DNA of 49,954 nt from Streptomyces gilvus (GCF_022513565.1 NZ_JAKWBE010000044.1:1-49954), one strand, 5' to 3'. Shown: positions 40,451 through 48,037, numbered from the stretch's first letter. The notes: generated by a model not told the origin, from the sequence alone. Translations and numbers: made by a program.

Positions 40451-41449
40451 TCAGTCCACCGTCACGTAGTCGGGGCCGGAGTAGCGGCCGGTGGCCAGCT
40501 TCTGACGCTGCATCAGCAGGTCGTTCAGGAGCGAGGAGGCGCCGAAGCGGAACCAGTGGTTGTCCAGCCAGTCCTCGCCGGCGGTCTCGTTGACCAGCAC
40601 GAGGAACTTGACGGCGTCCTTGGAGGTGCGGATGCCGCCGGCCGGCTTCACGCCGACCTGGACGCCGGTCTGCGCGCGGAAGTCGCGCACGGCCTCCAGC
40701 ATCAGCAGGGTGTTGGCGGGCGTGGCGTTGACCGCGACCTTGCCCGTGGACGTCTTGATGAAGTCGGCGCCCGCCAGCATGCCGAGCCAGCTCGCGCGCC
40801 GGATGTTGTCGTACGTCGACAGCTCGCCGGTCTCGAAGATGACCTTGAGCCGGGCCTCGGACCCGCAGGCCTGCTTCACGGCCGTGATCTCGTCGTACAC
40901 CTTGAGGTAGTCGCCCGCGAGGAAGGCCCCGCGGTCGATGACCATGTCGATCTCGTCGGCGCCCGCGGCGACCGCCTCCCGCACGTCGGCGAGCTTCACG
41001 GACAGCGGCGCGCGGCCGGCCGGGAAGGCGGTGGCGACGGAGGCGACCTTCACGGAGGAGCCGGCGACGGCCGCCTTCGCCGCGGGCACCATGTCGGGAT
41101 AGACGCAGACGGCCGCGGTCGAGGGGGTCGTACGGTCCGTCGGGTCGGGGCGGACCGCCTTGGCGCCGAGCGCCCGGACCTTGCCCGGGGTGTCCGCGCC
41201 TTCCAGCGTCGTCAGGTCGACCATCGAGATGGCGAGGTCGATGGCGTACGCCTTCGCGGTCGTCTTGATGGAACGGGTCCCGAGCGAGGCGGCCCGCGCC
41301 TCCAGGCCGACCGCGTCGACGCCGGGCAGCCCGTGCAGGAAGCGGCGCAGCGTCGCGTGGGACGCCGTGACGTCCGTCAGTGCGTGGGCGATGGGGGCAC
41401 CGCCCACGCTTTCGGCAGTGGGGGAGGGTGCGTTGGTGGGCATGGTCAC
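40451..41449 (-). CDS. deoC: deoxyribose-phosphate aldolase
   Basis: 332 residues from GTG 41449 (ATG 41443 also possible), longer than the 220-260 of typical DeoC because of an N-terminal extension that includes a repeat-like palindrome. The TIM-barrel active site shows EIDMVIDRGAFLAGDY (Asp), GADFIKTSTGK (Schiff-base Lys) and VGVKPAGGIRT (second Lys). It cleaves 2-deoxyribose-5-phosphate to glyceraldehyde-3-phosphate and acetaldehyde. First gene of an operon with the two aldehyde dehydrogenase genes. The shared operator lies 14 bases upstream of the start. Confidence 0.95.
   Translation of the reverse strand: MTMPTNAPSPTAESVGGAPIAHALTDVTASHATLRRFLHGLPGVDAVGLEARAASLGTRSIKTTAKAYAIDLAISMVDLTTLEGADTPGKVRALGAKAVRPDPTDRTTPSTAAVCVYPDMVPAAKAAVAGSSVKVASVATAFPAGRAPLSVKLADVREAVAAGADEIDMVIDRGAFLAGDYLKVYDEITAVKQACGSEARLKVIFETGELSTYDNIRRASWLGMLAGADFIKTSTGKVAVNATPANTLLMLEAVRDFRAQTGVQVGVKPAGGIRTSKDAVKFLVLVNETAGEDWLDNHWFRFGASSLLNDLLMQRQKLATGRYSGPDYVTVD
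41393..41431. repeat. palindromic repeat inside deoC N-terminal codons
   Basis: GGGGGCACCGCCCAC (41393-41407) faces GTGGGGGAGGGTGC (ending 41431) across GCTTTCGGCA, giving CCCAC/GTGGG and GCACC/GGGTGC pairs. It resembles common Streptomyces palindromic repeats and encodes the non-conserved segment SPTAESVGGAP. Confidence 0.55.
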
Positions 41450-41462
41450 CAGACGAGCATAT

Positions 41463-41474
41463 CTACGCGCGTAG
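41463..41474 (-). promoter_or_regulatory. nucleoside-regulon operator before deoC (perfect palindrome)
   Basis: CTACGCGCGTAG. On the minus strand it runs into TAGATA, a good -10 match, ending about 14 bases before the deoC GTG, so binding would cover the promoter core. Confidence 0.85.
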
Positions 41475-41516
41475 CGGCTGTACAGCCCCGGGGACGGCTG
41501 CGGACGAAGCGGGAGG

Positions 41517-41622
41517 CTTTGGGTGGGCTGGGGAGGCCGGCTCTGGGCGGGCTACTGCAGGGCGACTTTGGGTGGGCTGGGGAGGGCGGCTCTGGGTGGG
41601 CTGGGGAGGGCGGCTTTGGGTG
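41517..41622. repeat. 24-bp tandem repeats with G-quadruplex pattern
   Basis: Four units of 24-25 bases (41517-41540, 41541-41565, 41566-41589, 41590-41613) plus a partial fifth. The core GGGTGGGCTGGGGAGGG is a canonical four-tract quadruplex motif, intact in units 3 and 4 and nearly so in unit 1. Lies between the deoC operator and the membrane protein gene. Confidence 0.88.
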
Positions 41623-41666
41623 CAGTCGAGGAACTGCTGTGTGTGAGGCTGAGGCACAATCGCAGC

Positions 41667-42338
41667 ATGACGAGCCCCGACCGGATCTACCGATCCTCCG
41701 CCGGCATCGCCGGTGGTGTCCTGCTGCTGGCCATCGCCGTCTGGCTCGGCGTCGACGCCGTCGTCGCCGGCCACGGCCGCACCCCCTGGCTCGCGCTGGC
41801 CACCCTGATCCTCGTCGTGCCGCTGGTCGTCGCCTTCACCCTCCGCCCCGCCGTCTACGCCAACGAGGAACGGCTGCGCATCCGCAACCCCTTCCGCGTG
41901 ATCGTCGTCCCCTGGGGCGAGGCCGCCGCGCTGCGGTCCGGCTACTCGAACGAGGTCGTCGCCAAGTCCGGCACCAAGTACCAGCTGTGGGCCGTCCCCG
42001 TCTCCCTGCGGGCCCGCAAGCGGGCGGCCCGTCAGGAGGCCAGGTCGGCGGCCGAGCGCTCCGCGGAGGCGAGCGGACGGCCACGCCGGGGCGGCTTCGG
42101 CGGCTTCGGCGGTACGGGCGCGCTGGGCGGTGGCGGCTACACGCGCGGCACCGCCGCGCCGGAGGGGCCCGCGCGCGCCGAGACCGACAAGATCATGGAC
42201 GATCTGCGCGAACTGCTCGACACCAGGGGCGAGGCGGAGAGCGCGCGGGGCGAGGTCACGGTTCGCTGGGCGTACGAGGTCGTGGGGCCGGCGCTGGCCG
42301 GGGCGCTGCTGCTGGCCATTCTGCTGGCGGTGGGGTGA
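41667..42338 (+). CDS. PH-domain-like membrane protein
   Basis: 223 residues from ATG 41667. Two N-terminal membrane segments (SSAGIAGGVLLLAIAVWLGVDAVVA, WLALATLILVVPLVVAF), then RPAVYANEERLRIRNPFRVIVVPWGEAAALRSGYSNEVVAKSGTKYQLWAVPVSL. This is the bacterial PH (bPH2/DUF3093-like) pattern common in actinobacteria. A Gly-rich cytoplasmic linker follows, with a final membrane segment (VVGPALAGALLLAILLAVG). Function unknown. Its 5' UTR may include the quadruplex repeats. The frame is open upstream through the repeats, but that part shows no protein-like pattern. Confidence 0.8.
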   Translation: MTSPDRIYRSSAGIAGGVLLLAIAVWLGVDAVVAGHGRTPWLALATLILVVPLVVAFTLRPAVYANEERLRIRNPFRVIVVPWGEAAALRSGYSNEVVAKSGTKYQLWAVPVSLRARKRAARQEARSAAERSAEASGRPRRGGFGGFGGTGALGGGGYTRGTAAPEGPARAETDKIMDDLRELLDTRGEAESARGEVTVRWAYEVVGPALAGALLLAILLAVG

Positions 42339-42395
42339 GGGGCGCCCTTGGGTGGGTGCCCCTCGGGTGAGGTTCAGTAGGTGGCTCTCGGTGCG

Positions 42396-44063
42396 TCAGA
42401 TGCCGGCTGCCGTCGAGAGGTCTCGTTTGATCAGCGTGAGGAGGTCTGTTGCCTTGGCGCGGGCCGTCGGGAGGGCCTTGTGGTTCTCGACCGGGATCAC
42501 CACCTCTAGGTAGCATTTCAGCTTCGGTTCCGTGCCGCTCGGGCGGACGATGACACGGGCGCCGGCGAGGGTGTAGCGGAGGCCGTCTGTGGAGGGCAGT
42601 GCGGCGGTGCCCTGTGTGAGGTCCTCCGCCCTGGTGACGGGCAGGCCCGCGAGTTCCGTGGGCGGTTGTTCGCGCAGGCGGCGCATCGCGTCCGCGATGA
42701 GGGACAGGTCCTGGACGCGGACGCTCAGCTGGTCGGTCGCGTGCAGGCCGTGTTCCACGGCGAGGTCGTCGAGGAGGTCGAGGAGGGTGCGGCCCTCCTC
42801 CTTCAGCTGCGAGGCCAGTTCCGTGATCAGCAGGGCCGCCGTGATGCCGTCCTTGTCCCGTACGCCGTCCGGGTCCACGCAGTAGCCGAGGGCCTCCTCG
42901 TAGCCGTAGCGCAGGCCCTCCACGCGGGCGATCCACTTGAAGCCGGTCAGGGTCTCCTCGTAGGGGAGCTTCGCCTTCTCGGCGATGCGGCCCAGGAGGG
43001 ACGAGGAGACGATCGACTCGGCGAAGGTGCCCTGTGCTCCGCGGCGGACCAGGTGGGCGGCCAGGAGGGCGCCGACCTCGTCGCCCCGGAGCATGCGCCA
43101 GGTGTTGTCGGCGTTGTTCTCGGAAACGTTCTCGGAGACCGCCACCGCGCAGCGGTCCGCGTCGGGGTCGTTCGCGATGACCAGGTCGGGGGTGGTTTCG
43201 CGGGCCTTCGCGAAGGCCAGGTCCATGGCGCCGGGCTCTTCCGGGTTGGGGAAGGCGACGGTCGGGAAGTCGGGGTCCGGGTCGGCCTGCTCGGGGACGA
43301 GGACCGGTTCGGGGAAGCCGGCCCTTGCGAAGGCGGCGAGGAGGGTGTCCTTGCCCACGCCGTGCATCGCCGTGTAGACCGTGCGGGCGGTGCGGGGGGA
43401 GGTGGGGGACAGGACGGCGTCCGTGCGGGCGAGGTAGGCCGTCAGGACCGTGTCGTCGAGGGTCTCCCAGCCGGTGTCGGGACGTTTGACGTCCTTGAGG
43501 GACGTGATCGCCTGGATCTCCGCGGCGATCTCCGCGTCCGCGGGCGGGACGATCTGGGAGCCGTCGCCGAGGTAGACCTTGTAGCCGTTGTCCCGGGGCG
43601 GGTTGTGGCTGGCGGTGACCTCTACGCCGGCGGCCGCGCCCAGGTGCCTTATGGCGAAGGCCAGGACGGGGGTGGGGAGGGGGCGGGGGAGGACGGCCGC
43701 TCTGAGGCCGGCGCCGGTCATGACGGCGGCGGTGTCGCGGGCGAAGTCGGCGGACTTGTGGCGGGCGTCGTAGCCGATGACGACGAGGCCGGCGTCGCTG
43801 CCTCCGTGGGGGGTGCCGTGCTTCTTCAGGTACGCGGCGAGGCCGGCGGCTGCGCGGATGACGACCGAGCGGTTCATGCGGTTGGGGCCGGCGCCCAGTT
43901 CGCCGCGGAGGCCTGCGGTGCCGAACTGGAGGGTGCCGTCGAAGCGGTCGGCGAGGTCTTGGCGGTCGCCGGTCTCGAGGAGCTTGGCCAGTTCGGCTCG
44001 GGTGTCCGGGTCGGGGTCCTCGGCGAGCCAGGTCTTGGCCTGTGCGATGAGGTCGTCGTGCAC
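42396..44063 (-). CDS. alpha-D-phosphohexomutase family: phosphomannomutase / phosphopentomutase
   Basis: 555 residues from GTG 44063, with CCGGAG about 7 bases upstream; the frame runs open further upstream without similarity. Active-site blocks are GTAGLRGELGAGPNRMN, VEVTASHNPPRDNGYKVY (phospho-Ser), VIANDPDADRCAVAV (metal loop), GDEVGALLAAHLV and VRPSGTEPKLKCYLEV (phosphate loop). Length and the TASHNP/DPDADR pair fit the PGM2-like group, which acts on pentose-1-phosphates as well as hexoses. Lying next to punA, its likely job here is converting (deoxy)ribose-1-phosphate to the 5-phosphate for DeoC. No operator precedes it. Confidence 0.92.
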   Translation of the reverse strand: MHDDLIAQAKTWLAEDPDPDTRAELAKLLETGDRQDLADRFDGTLQFGTAGLRGELGAGPNRMNRSVVIRAAAGLAAYLKKHGTPHGGSDAGLVVIGYDARHKSADFARDTAAVMTGAGLRAAVLPRPLPTPVLAFAIRHLGAAAGVEVTASHNPPRDNGYKVYLGDGSQIVPPADAEIAAEIQAITSLKDVKRPDTGWETLDDTVLTAYLARTDAVLSPTSPRTARTVYTAMHGVGKDTLLAAFARAGFPEPVLVPEQADPDPDFPTVAFPNPEEPGAMDLAFAKARETTPDLVIANDPDADRCAVAVSENVSENNADNTWRMLRGDEVGALLAAHLVRRGAQGTFAESIVSSSLLGRIAEKAKLPYEETLTGFKWIARVEGLRYGYEEALGYCVDPDGVRDKDGITAALLITELASQLKEEGRTLLDLLDDLAVEHGLHATDQLSVRVQDLSLIADAMRRLREQPPTELAGLPVTRAEDLTQGTAALPSTDGLRYTLAGARVIVRPSGTEPKLKCYLEVVIPVENHKALPTARAKATDLLTLIKRDLSTAAGI

Positions 44064-44291
44064 GGTCGGTCTCCGGTCTCGTGTGGTGCGGGTGCGGATG
44101 CCTGCGGCGCCTGTGCGGGGTCGGTGGGGGCGGGCGTAGCGCCTACGGTTCGATTGTGGGTCGGGGCCGGGGCGGGGGGTGTCCGTCCTCGGTCGGGCGG
44201 TGCTGTTCGTCATGCGGTGCAGTCTGTTGACGCCTGACACTGCGGGCGGACACCCCCCACCCCGTCCCCTTCGCACGTACGGCGACTGCAA

Positions 44292-44356
44292 CGCGCCCCA
44301 AAGGGGCGCGGGGAACTGCGCGACCGGCCACTGCGGGCCCGCAGGCGCCTACGGCC
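44292..44356. repeat. dispersed Streptomyces intergenic repeat with hairpin
   Basis: CGCGCCCC-AAA-GGGGCGCG (44292-44310) followed by GGGAACTGCGCGACC and a GCGGGCCCGC palindrome. I recognise this as one of the most frequent intergenic repeats of Streptomyces (from memory). It fills the 323-base gap between the phosphomutase and punA; the rest of the gap shows no gene. It may act as a transcription terminator for punA. Confidence 0.7.
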
Positions 44357-44386
44357 GTACGTGGCACCCCCCCCGTCGGCGACCTT

Positions 44387-45211
44387 CTACAGGCGGCCCA
44401 GGACCTGCGCCAGCAGGGAGCCCATGCGGGTCGCGCTGTCGCGGCCTGCCTGCAGGACCTCCTCGTGGTTCAGGGGCTCGCCCGTCATGCCCGCCGCCAG
44501 GTTCGTGACCAGGGAGATGCCCAGGACCTCGGCGCCTGCCTCGCGTGCGGCGATCGCCTCCAGGACCGTCGACATGCCCACCAGGTCCGCTCCGATGACG
44601 CGGGCCATGCGGATCTCGGCCGGGGTCTCGTAGTGCGGGCCGGGGAACTGGGCGTAGACGCCCTCCTCCAGGGTGGGGTCGATCTCCTTGCACAGGGCGC
44701 GCAGGCGGGGGGAGTAGAGGTCGGTGAGGTCGACGAAGTTCGCGCCGATGATGGGGGAGGTGGCCGTGAGGTTGATGTGGTCGCTGATCAGGACCGGCTG
44801 GCCGGGGCGCATGCCCTCGCGGAGGCCGCCGCAGCCGTTGGTGAGGACGACCGTCTTGCAGCCGGCGGCGACCGCGGTGCGGACGCCGTGAGCCACCGCC
44901 GCGACACCGCGGCCCTCGTAGTAGTGCGTGCGGCCCAGGAAGACCAGGGCGCGCTTGTCGCCGATGGCGTATGAGCGGATCTTGCCGCCGTGGCCCTCCA
45001 CCGCCGGGGGCGGGAAACCGGGCAGCTCGGTGACCTGGAGCTCGGCGTCGGGGGTGCCGAGGGCGTCCACGGCCGGGGCCCAGCCGGAGCCCATCACGAG
45101 GGCGACGTCGTGGGTCTCGGCGCCGGTCAGTTCGCGCAGGCGCGCGGCGGCGGCGTCGGCGGCGGCGTGCGGGTCGCCCTGGATGTCGTCCGGAAGAAGA
45201 GATGCGTTCAC
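44387..45211 (-). CDS. punA: purine nucleoside phosphorylase (trimeric type)
   Basis: 274 residues. Class I PNP signatures are VALVMGSGWAPAVDAL (phosphate Ser), PAVEGHGGKIRSYAI (phosphate His), LGRTHYYEG, LTNGCGGL, YAQFPGPHYETPAEIRM (base-contacting Glu), VGMSTVLEAIAAREAGAEVLGISLVTNLAAG (Met and Asn at the nucleoside site). It splits inosine, guanosine and deoxy forms into base and (deoxy)ribose-1-phosphate. ATG 45211; the perfect operator is 25 bases upstream. Single gene followed by a repeat hairpin. Confidence 0.95.
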   Translation of the reverse strand: MNASLLPDDIQGDPHAAADAAAARLRELTGAETHDVALVMGSGWAPAVDALGTPDAELQVTELPGFPPPAVEGHGGKIRSYAIGDKRALVFLGRTHYYEGRGVAAVAHGVRTAVAAGCKTVVLTNGCGGLREGMRPGQPVLISDHINLTATSPIIGANFVDLTDLYSPRLRALCKEIDPTLEEGVYAQFPGPHYETPAEIRMARVIGADLVGMSTVLEAIAAREAGAEVLGISLVTNLAAGMTGEPLNHEEVLQAGRDSATRMGSLLAQVLGRL

Positions 45212-45236
45212 GCGACTGAGGGTAGCCGGTCTCTGC

Positions 45237-45248
45237 CTACGCGCGTAG
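45237..45248 (-). promoter_or_regulatory. nucleoside-regulon operator before punA (perfect palindrome)
   Basis: CTACGCGCGTAG. On the minus strand it runs into TAGGCA, a plausible -10 box, so repressor binding would overlap the promoter. Confidence 0.85.
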
Positions 45249-45333
45249 ATGACGGAGCGGACGGGATGGCGATCGTTGTCTTGTCGTTTCCAACGAAGCG
45301 CTCCACATGAGCCAGGCGGCGCTACCGGGATTC

Positions 45334-45550
45334 ATTCGCAATGCCTCGGCGTTCACGCCGGGGGTGAAGCGAATCTGATGATGGCGACGCGGAGCGTCGC
45401 CGCGTCTGCTCCGGCGGAGCCGGAGATGGCGCATTCGTCCCTCATGACGCGAAGCGTCATGACGGCCCACCCCGGCGGAGTCCGCGTAGCGGCACAGCAA
45501 CCGGTGGGAAAGGCCACAATCCTCGCCCTTCAGGGCGAGGAGCATGTCAA
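45334..45550 (+). mobile_element. IS200/IS605-type right-end remnant with hairpin array (no transposase)
   Basis: Six hairpins in about 215 bases: ATTCGC/GCGAAT (45334-45374) enclosing CGGCG-TTCA-CGCCG; GGCGACGC-GGA-GCGTCGCC (45383-45401); CTCCGGC-GGA-GCCGGAG (45409-45425); TCATGACGC-GAA-GCGTCATGA (45442-45462); CCGC-GTA-GCGG (45482-45492); CCTCGCCC-TTCA-GGGCGAGG (45521-45540). It ends in AGCATGTCAA. A terminal GC hairpin followed by GAGGATGTCAA-like sequence is the form I know for right ends of TnpB-carrying IS200/IS605 elements, where the omega RNA is also encoded. No TnpA or TnpB coding sequence is present. The frame through the array has no conserved protein. The 335-base gap between punA and the RelE gene holds nothing else. 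Confidence 0.55.
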
Positions 45551-45825
45551 TCGGTGACGAAGACGTCCTTGTCGTTGAAGACCTCGACGATGAAGATCAG
45601 CAATCGGCCCATGCTGATGGTGTACTCGACGAGGATGTTCTGCGTCAGCCGGATCGTCCTGTCGTCGCCTGTGGCGCTTATCGGTCGGGACAGGTCCGGA
45701 AAGGGGTCGCGGGCAAGGAGCGAGATGCCCTTGTCGAATGCGGCGCGCTGTTGGTCGTCGAGCCGATCGCGGGCAGCCGCGGCCTGCTCGGTGAAGTAGA
45801 CCTGATACGTGGACGTGGGGCCCAT
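45547..45825 (-). CDS. orphan RelE/ParE-like toxin
   Basis: 92 residues from ATG 45825, with GGGAGAG 4 bases upstream. The RelE fold is readable as TYQVYFTEQAAAARDRLDDQQRAAFDKGISLLARDPFPD and DDRTIRLTQNILVEYTISMGRLLIFIVEVFNDKDVFVTD. No antitoxin gene is adjacent on either side. Its stop codon overlaps the last bases (GTCAA) of the IS-type end, so the C-terminus may have been set by that insertion. Could be an inactive remnant. Confidence 0.75.
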   Translation of the reverse strand: MGPTSTYQVYFTEQAAAARDRLDDQQRAAFDKGISLLARDPFPDLSRPISATGDDRTIRLTQNILVEYTISMGRLLIFIVEVFNDKDVFVTD

Positions 45826-45877
45826 CGCGCTCTCCCGTTCGTGCATTGGTCGCGGCCGAGTCTAAGGGTCGGGCTCC

Positions 45878-46315
45878 TCAGCACGGCCGCTTGCGCAGCT
45901 CCATCACGTAATCGTGTGGCGCCCCGGCCGATTCCGCCGCGTCCGCGAGCTCGCCCAGGTAGCGGGCCGAGGGGAGGCCGCCCTCGTAGCCGTTGAGGAC
46001 GTAGAGCCAGGCCGGCTCCTCGCCCTCCAGGGTGTGGACGCGGACGCGCAGGCGGCGGTAGATGCCGAGGCCCACGCCCTCCCAGCGGTCCAGCGAGTCC
46101 TCGTCGGGCGGCGCGATGTCGTAGAGGGCGACGAAGACCTGGGAGAAGGGGTCCTCGACGATGGTCGCCAGGGCGCCCTCCCAGCCCATGTGCTCGCCCC
46201 CGAACGTCAGCCGCCAGCCGTTCAGCCAGCCCGTGGCGCGCATCGGCGAGTGCGGGGCGCGGCGGGTCATCAGCCGCGCGTCGAGGTTGCCGGCGTACGC
46301 GGCGTAGAGCGACAT
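45878..46315 (-). CDS. gamma-glutamylcyclotransferase (AIG2-like) family protein
   Basis: 145 residues from ATG 46315 (MSLYAAYAGNLDARLM), the family's normal beginning; the frame is open upstream but not conserved. YAGNLD corresponds to the YGSN substrate loop, and the acidic residue expected in catalysis lies in the segment DEDSLDRWEGVGLGIYRRLRV. The family releases 5-oxoproline from gamma-glutamyl amines or peptides; the real substrate is unknown. Divergent from lpdA. Confidence 0.85.
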   Translation of the reverse strand: MSLYAAYAGNLDARLMTRRAPHSPMRATGWLNGWRLTFGGEHMGWEGALATIVEDPFSQVFVALYDIAPPDEDSLDRWEGVGLGIYRRLRVRVHTLEGEEPAWLYVLNGYEGGLPSARYLGELADAAESAGAPHDYVMELRKRPC

Positions 46316-46422
46316 GGGGAGAGGGTACGGCAGGAGGAACAGGGGGCTCACAGGGAACAGGCGCCCCTTGCCCAACCCGTTGCCACGGCCCCGGGCAGTA
46401 GCACCTTGAACGGTGCGGGACA

Positions 46423-47871
46423 ATGGGGTACGTGACTCGGATCGTGATCATCGGTGGCGGACCAGGCGGATACGAGGCGGCCCTGGTGGCCGCCCAGCTC
46501 GGCGCGGAGGTGACCGTCGTCGACTGCGACGGTCTGGGCGGGGCGTCGGTGCTGACCGACTGCGTGCCGTCGAAGACTCTCATTGCCACGGCCGAGGTGA
46601 TGACCACCTTCGATTCCTCATACGAAGAGCTGGGGATCATCGTCGCCGACGACACCCCGCCCCTGGAGCAGGCCGCCCGGGTGGTCGGGGTCGATCTCGG
46701 GAAGGTCAACCGGCGTGTGAAGCGGCTCGCGCTGGCCCAGTCGCACGACATCACCGCCTCCGTGACGCGCGCCGGGGCCCGGGTCATGCGCGGGCGCGGG
46801 CGGCTGGAGGGCATGCAGGCCCTCGACGGGTCCCGGAAGGTCGTCGTCTCCGCGGCCGACGGCAGCGAGGAGACGCTGACGGCGGACGCCGTGCTCATCG
46901 CGACCGGCGGTCATCCCCGTGAACTGCCCGACGCCCAGCCCGACGGCGAGCGCATCCTGAACTGGACCCAGGTCTACGACCTCGACGAGCTGCCGGAAGA
47001 GCTCATCGTGGTCGGCTCGGGTGTCACCGGCGCCGAGTTCGCCGGCGCCTACCAGGCGCTCGGGTCCAAGGTGACCCTGGTGTCCTCGCGGGACCGCGTG
47101 CTGCCCGGCGAGGACCCGGACGCGGCCGCGGTGCTGGAGGACGTGTTCCGCCGCCGCGGCATGAACGTCATGGCCCGCTCCCGGGCCGCCGCCGCGAAGC
47201 GGGTCGGTGACCGGGTGGAGGTCACGCTGTCGGACGGGCGGGTGATCAGCGGGTCGCACTGCCTGATGGCCGTCGGAGCCATTCCGAACAGTGCCGGGCT
47301 GGGGCTCGAGGAGGCCGGGGTCAGGCTGCGGGAGTCCGGGCACATCTGGACCGACAAGGTGTCGCGGACCACGGCTCCCGGTGTGTACGCCGCCGGTGAC
47401 GTGACCGGCGTGTTCGCCCTCGCCTCCGTCGCTGCCATGCAGGGGCGCATCGCGATGTACCACTTCCTCGGTGACGCGGTGGCCCCGCTGAACCTGAAGA
47501 CCGTGTCGTCGAACGTCTTCACCGACCCCGAGATCGCCACGGTGGGGTACACCCAGGCGGACGTGGACGGTGGGAAGATCGACGCGCGCGTGGTGAAGCT
47601 GCCGCTGCTGCGGAATCCGCGGGCCAAGATGCAGGGCATCCGGGACGGCTTCGTGAAGCTGTTCTGCCGGCCGGGCACGGGCATCGTGGTCGGTGGTGTC
47701 GTGGTCTCTCCGCGCGCCTCGGAACTGATCCATCCGATCTCGATCGCCGTCGACAACAATCTGACGGTCGAACAGATCGCGAACGCCTTCACCGTGTACC
47801 CCTCCCTTTCGGGGTCGATCGCGGAGGTCGCCCGTCAGCTCCACACCCGCAAGAGCGGTGGCGAGGTCTGA
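46423..47871 (+). CDS. lpdA: LpdA-type flavoprotein, NAD(P)H-quinone reductase
   Basis: 482 residues from ATG 46423, or 479 from GTG 46432 (VTRIVIIGGGPGGYEAALVAAQLGAEV), the latter matching the usual N-terminus. FAD site GGGPGGYEAA, NAD site VVGSGVTGAEFAGAY, FAD second site VYAAGDVTGV. Lipoamide dehydrogenases have GGTCLNVGC here; this protein has GGASVLTDC, so one redox Cys is Ser and a disulfide cannot form. The C-terminal His-Glu pair (HPTLSE) is YPSLSGS. These losses mark the LpdA branch (Mycobacterium Rv3303c), which reduces quinones. Single gene. Confidence 0.9.
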   Translation: MGYVTRIVIIGGGPGGYEAALVAAQLGAEVTVVDCDGLGGASVLTDCVPSKTLIATAEVMTTFDSSYEELGIIVADDTPPLEQAARVVGVDLGKVNRRVKRLALAQSHDITASVTRAGARVMRGRGRLEGMQALDGSRKVVVSAADGSEETLTADAVLIATGGHPRELPDAQPDGERILNWTQVYDLDELPEELIVVGSGVTGAEFAGAYQALGSKVTLVSSRDRVLPGEDPDAAAVLEDVFRRRGMNVMARSRAAAAKRVGDRVEVTLSDGRVISGSHCLMAVGAIPNSAGLGLEEAGVRLRESGHIWTDKVSRTTAPGVYAAGDVTGVFALASVAAMQGRIAMYHFLGDAVAPLNLKTVSSNVFTDPEIATVGYTQADVDGGKIDARVVKLPLLRNPRAKMQGIRDGFVKLFCRPGTGIVVGGVVVSPRASELIHPISIAVDNNLTVEQIANAFTVYPSLSGSIAEVARQLHTRKSGGEV

Positions 47872-47885
47872 CGGCCGAAAGCGAT

Positions 47886-47904
47886 TCCCCGCTGGTCACG
47901 GGGA
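47886..47904 (+). terminator. short hairpin after lpdA
   Basis: TCCCCG (47886-47891) pairs with CGGGGA (47899-47904) across a 7-base loop. Confidence 0.55.
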
Positions 47905-48037
47905 GTTGTCGAGCGTGCGTGCGGCATAGGCGGGATGGGTAGGCCCTATACCACTTGGCGTGCCTGCGTGCGAACAACTTCTGCTATTCGGCGCAAACAG
48001 CTGAAAGCAGACGGTCGTTGGCATTACTGTCAGTTTC

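Noticed and set aside
44130..44160. GCGTAGCGCCTAC palindrome upstream of the phosphomutase start, as a sixth operator
   Set aside because: The half-sites are rearranged relative to CTACGCGCGTAG and do not match its centre; not counted in the regulon.
45249..45557. A 102-codon ORF through the hairpin array near punA
   Set aside because: Its residues follow palindromic DNA, with no domain and no Shine-Dalgarno; better explained as an IS end.
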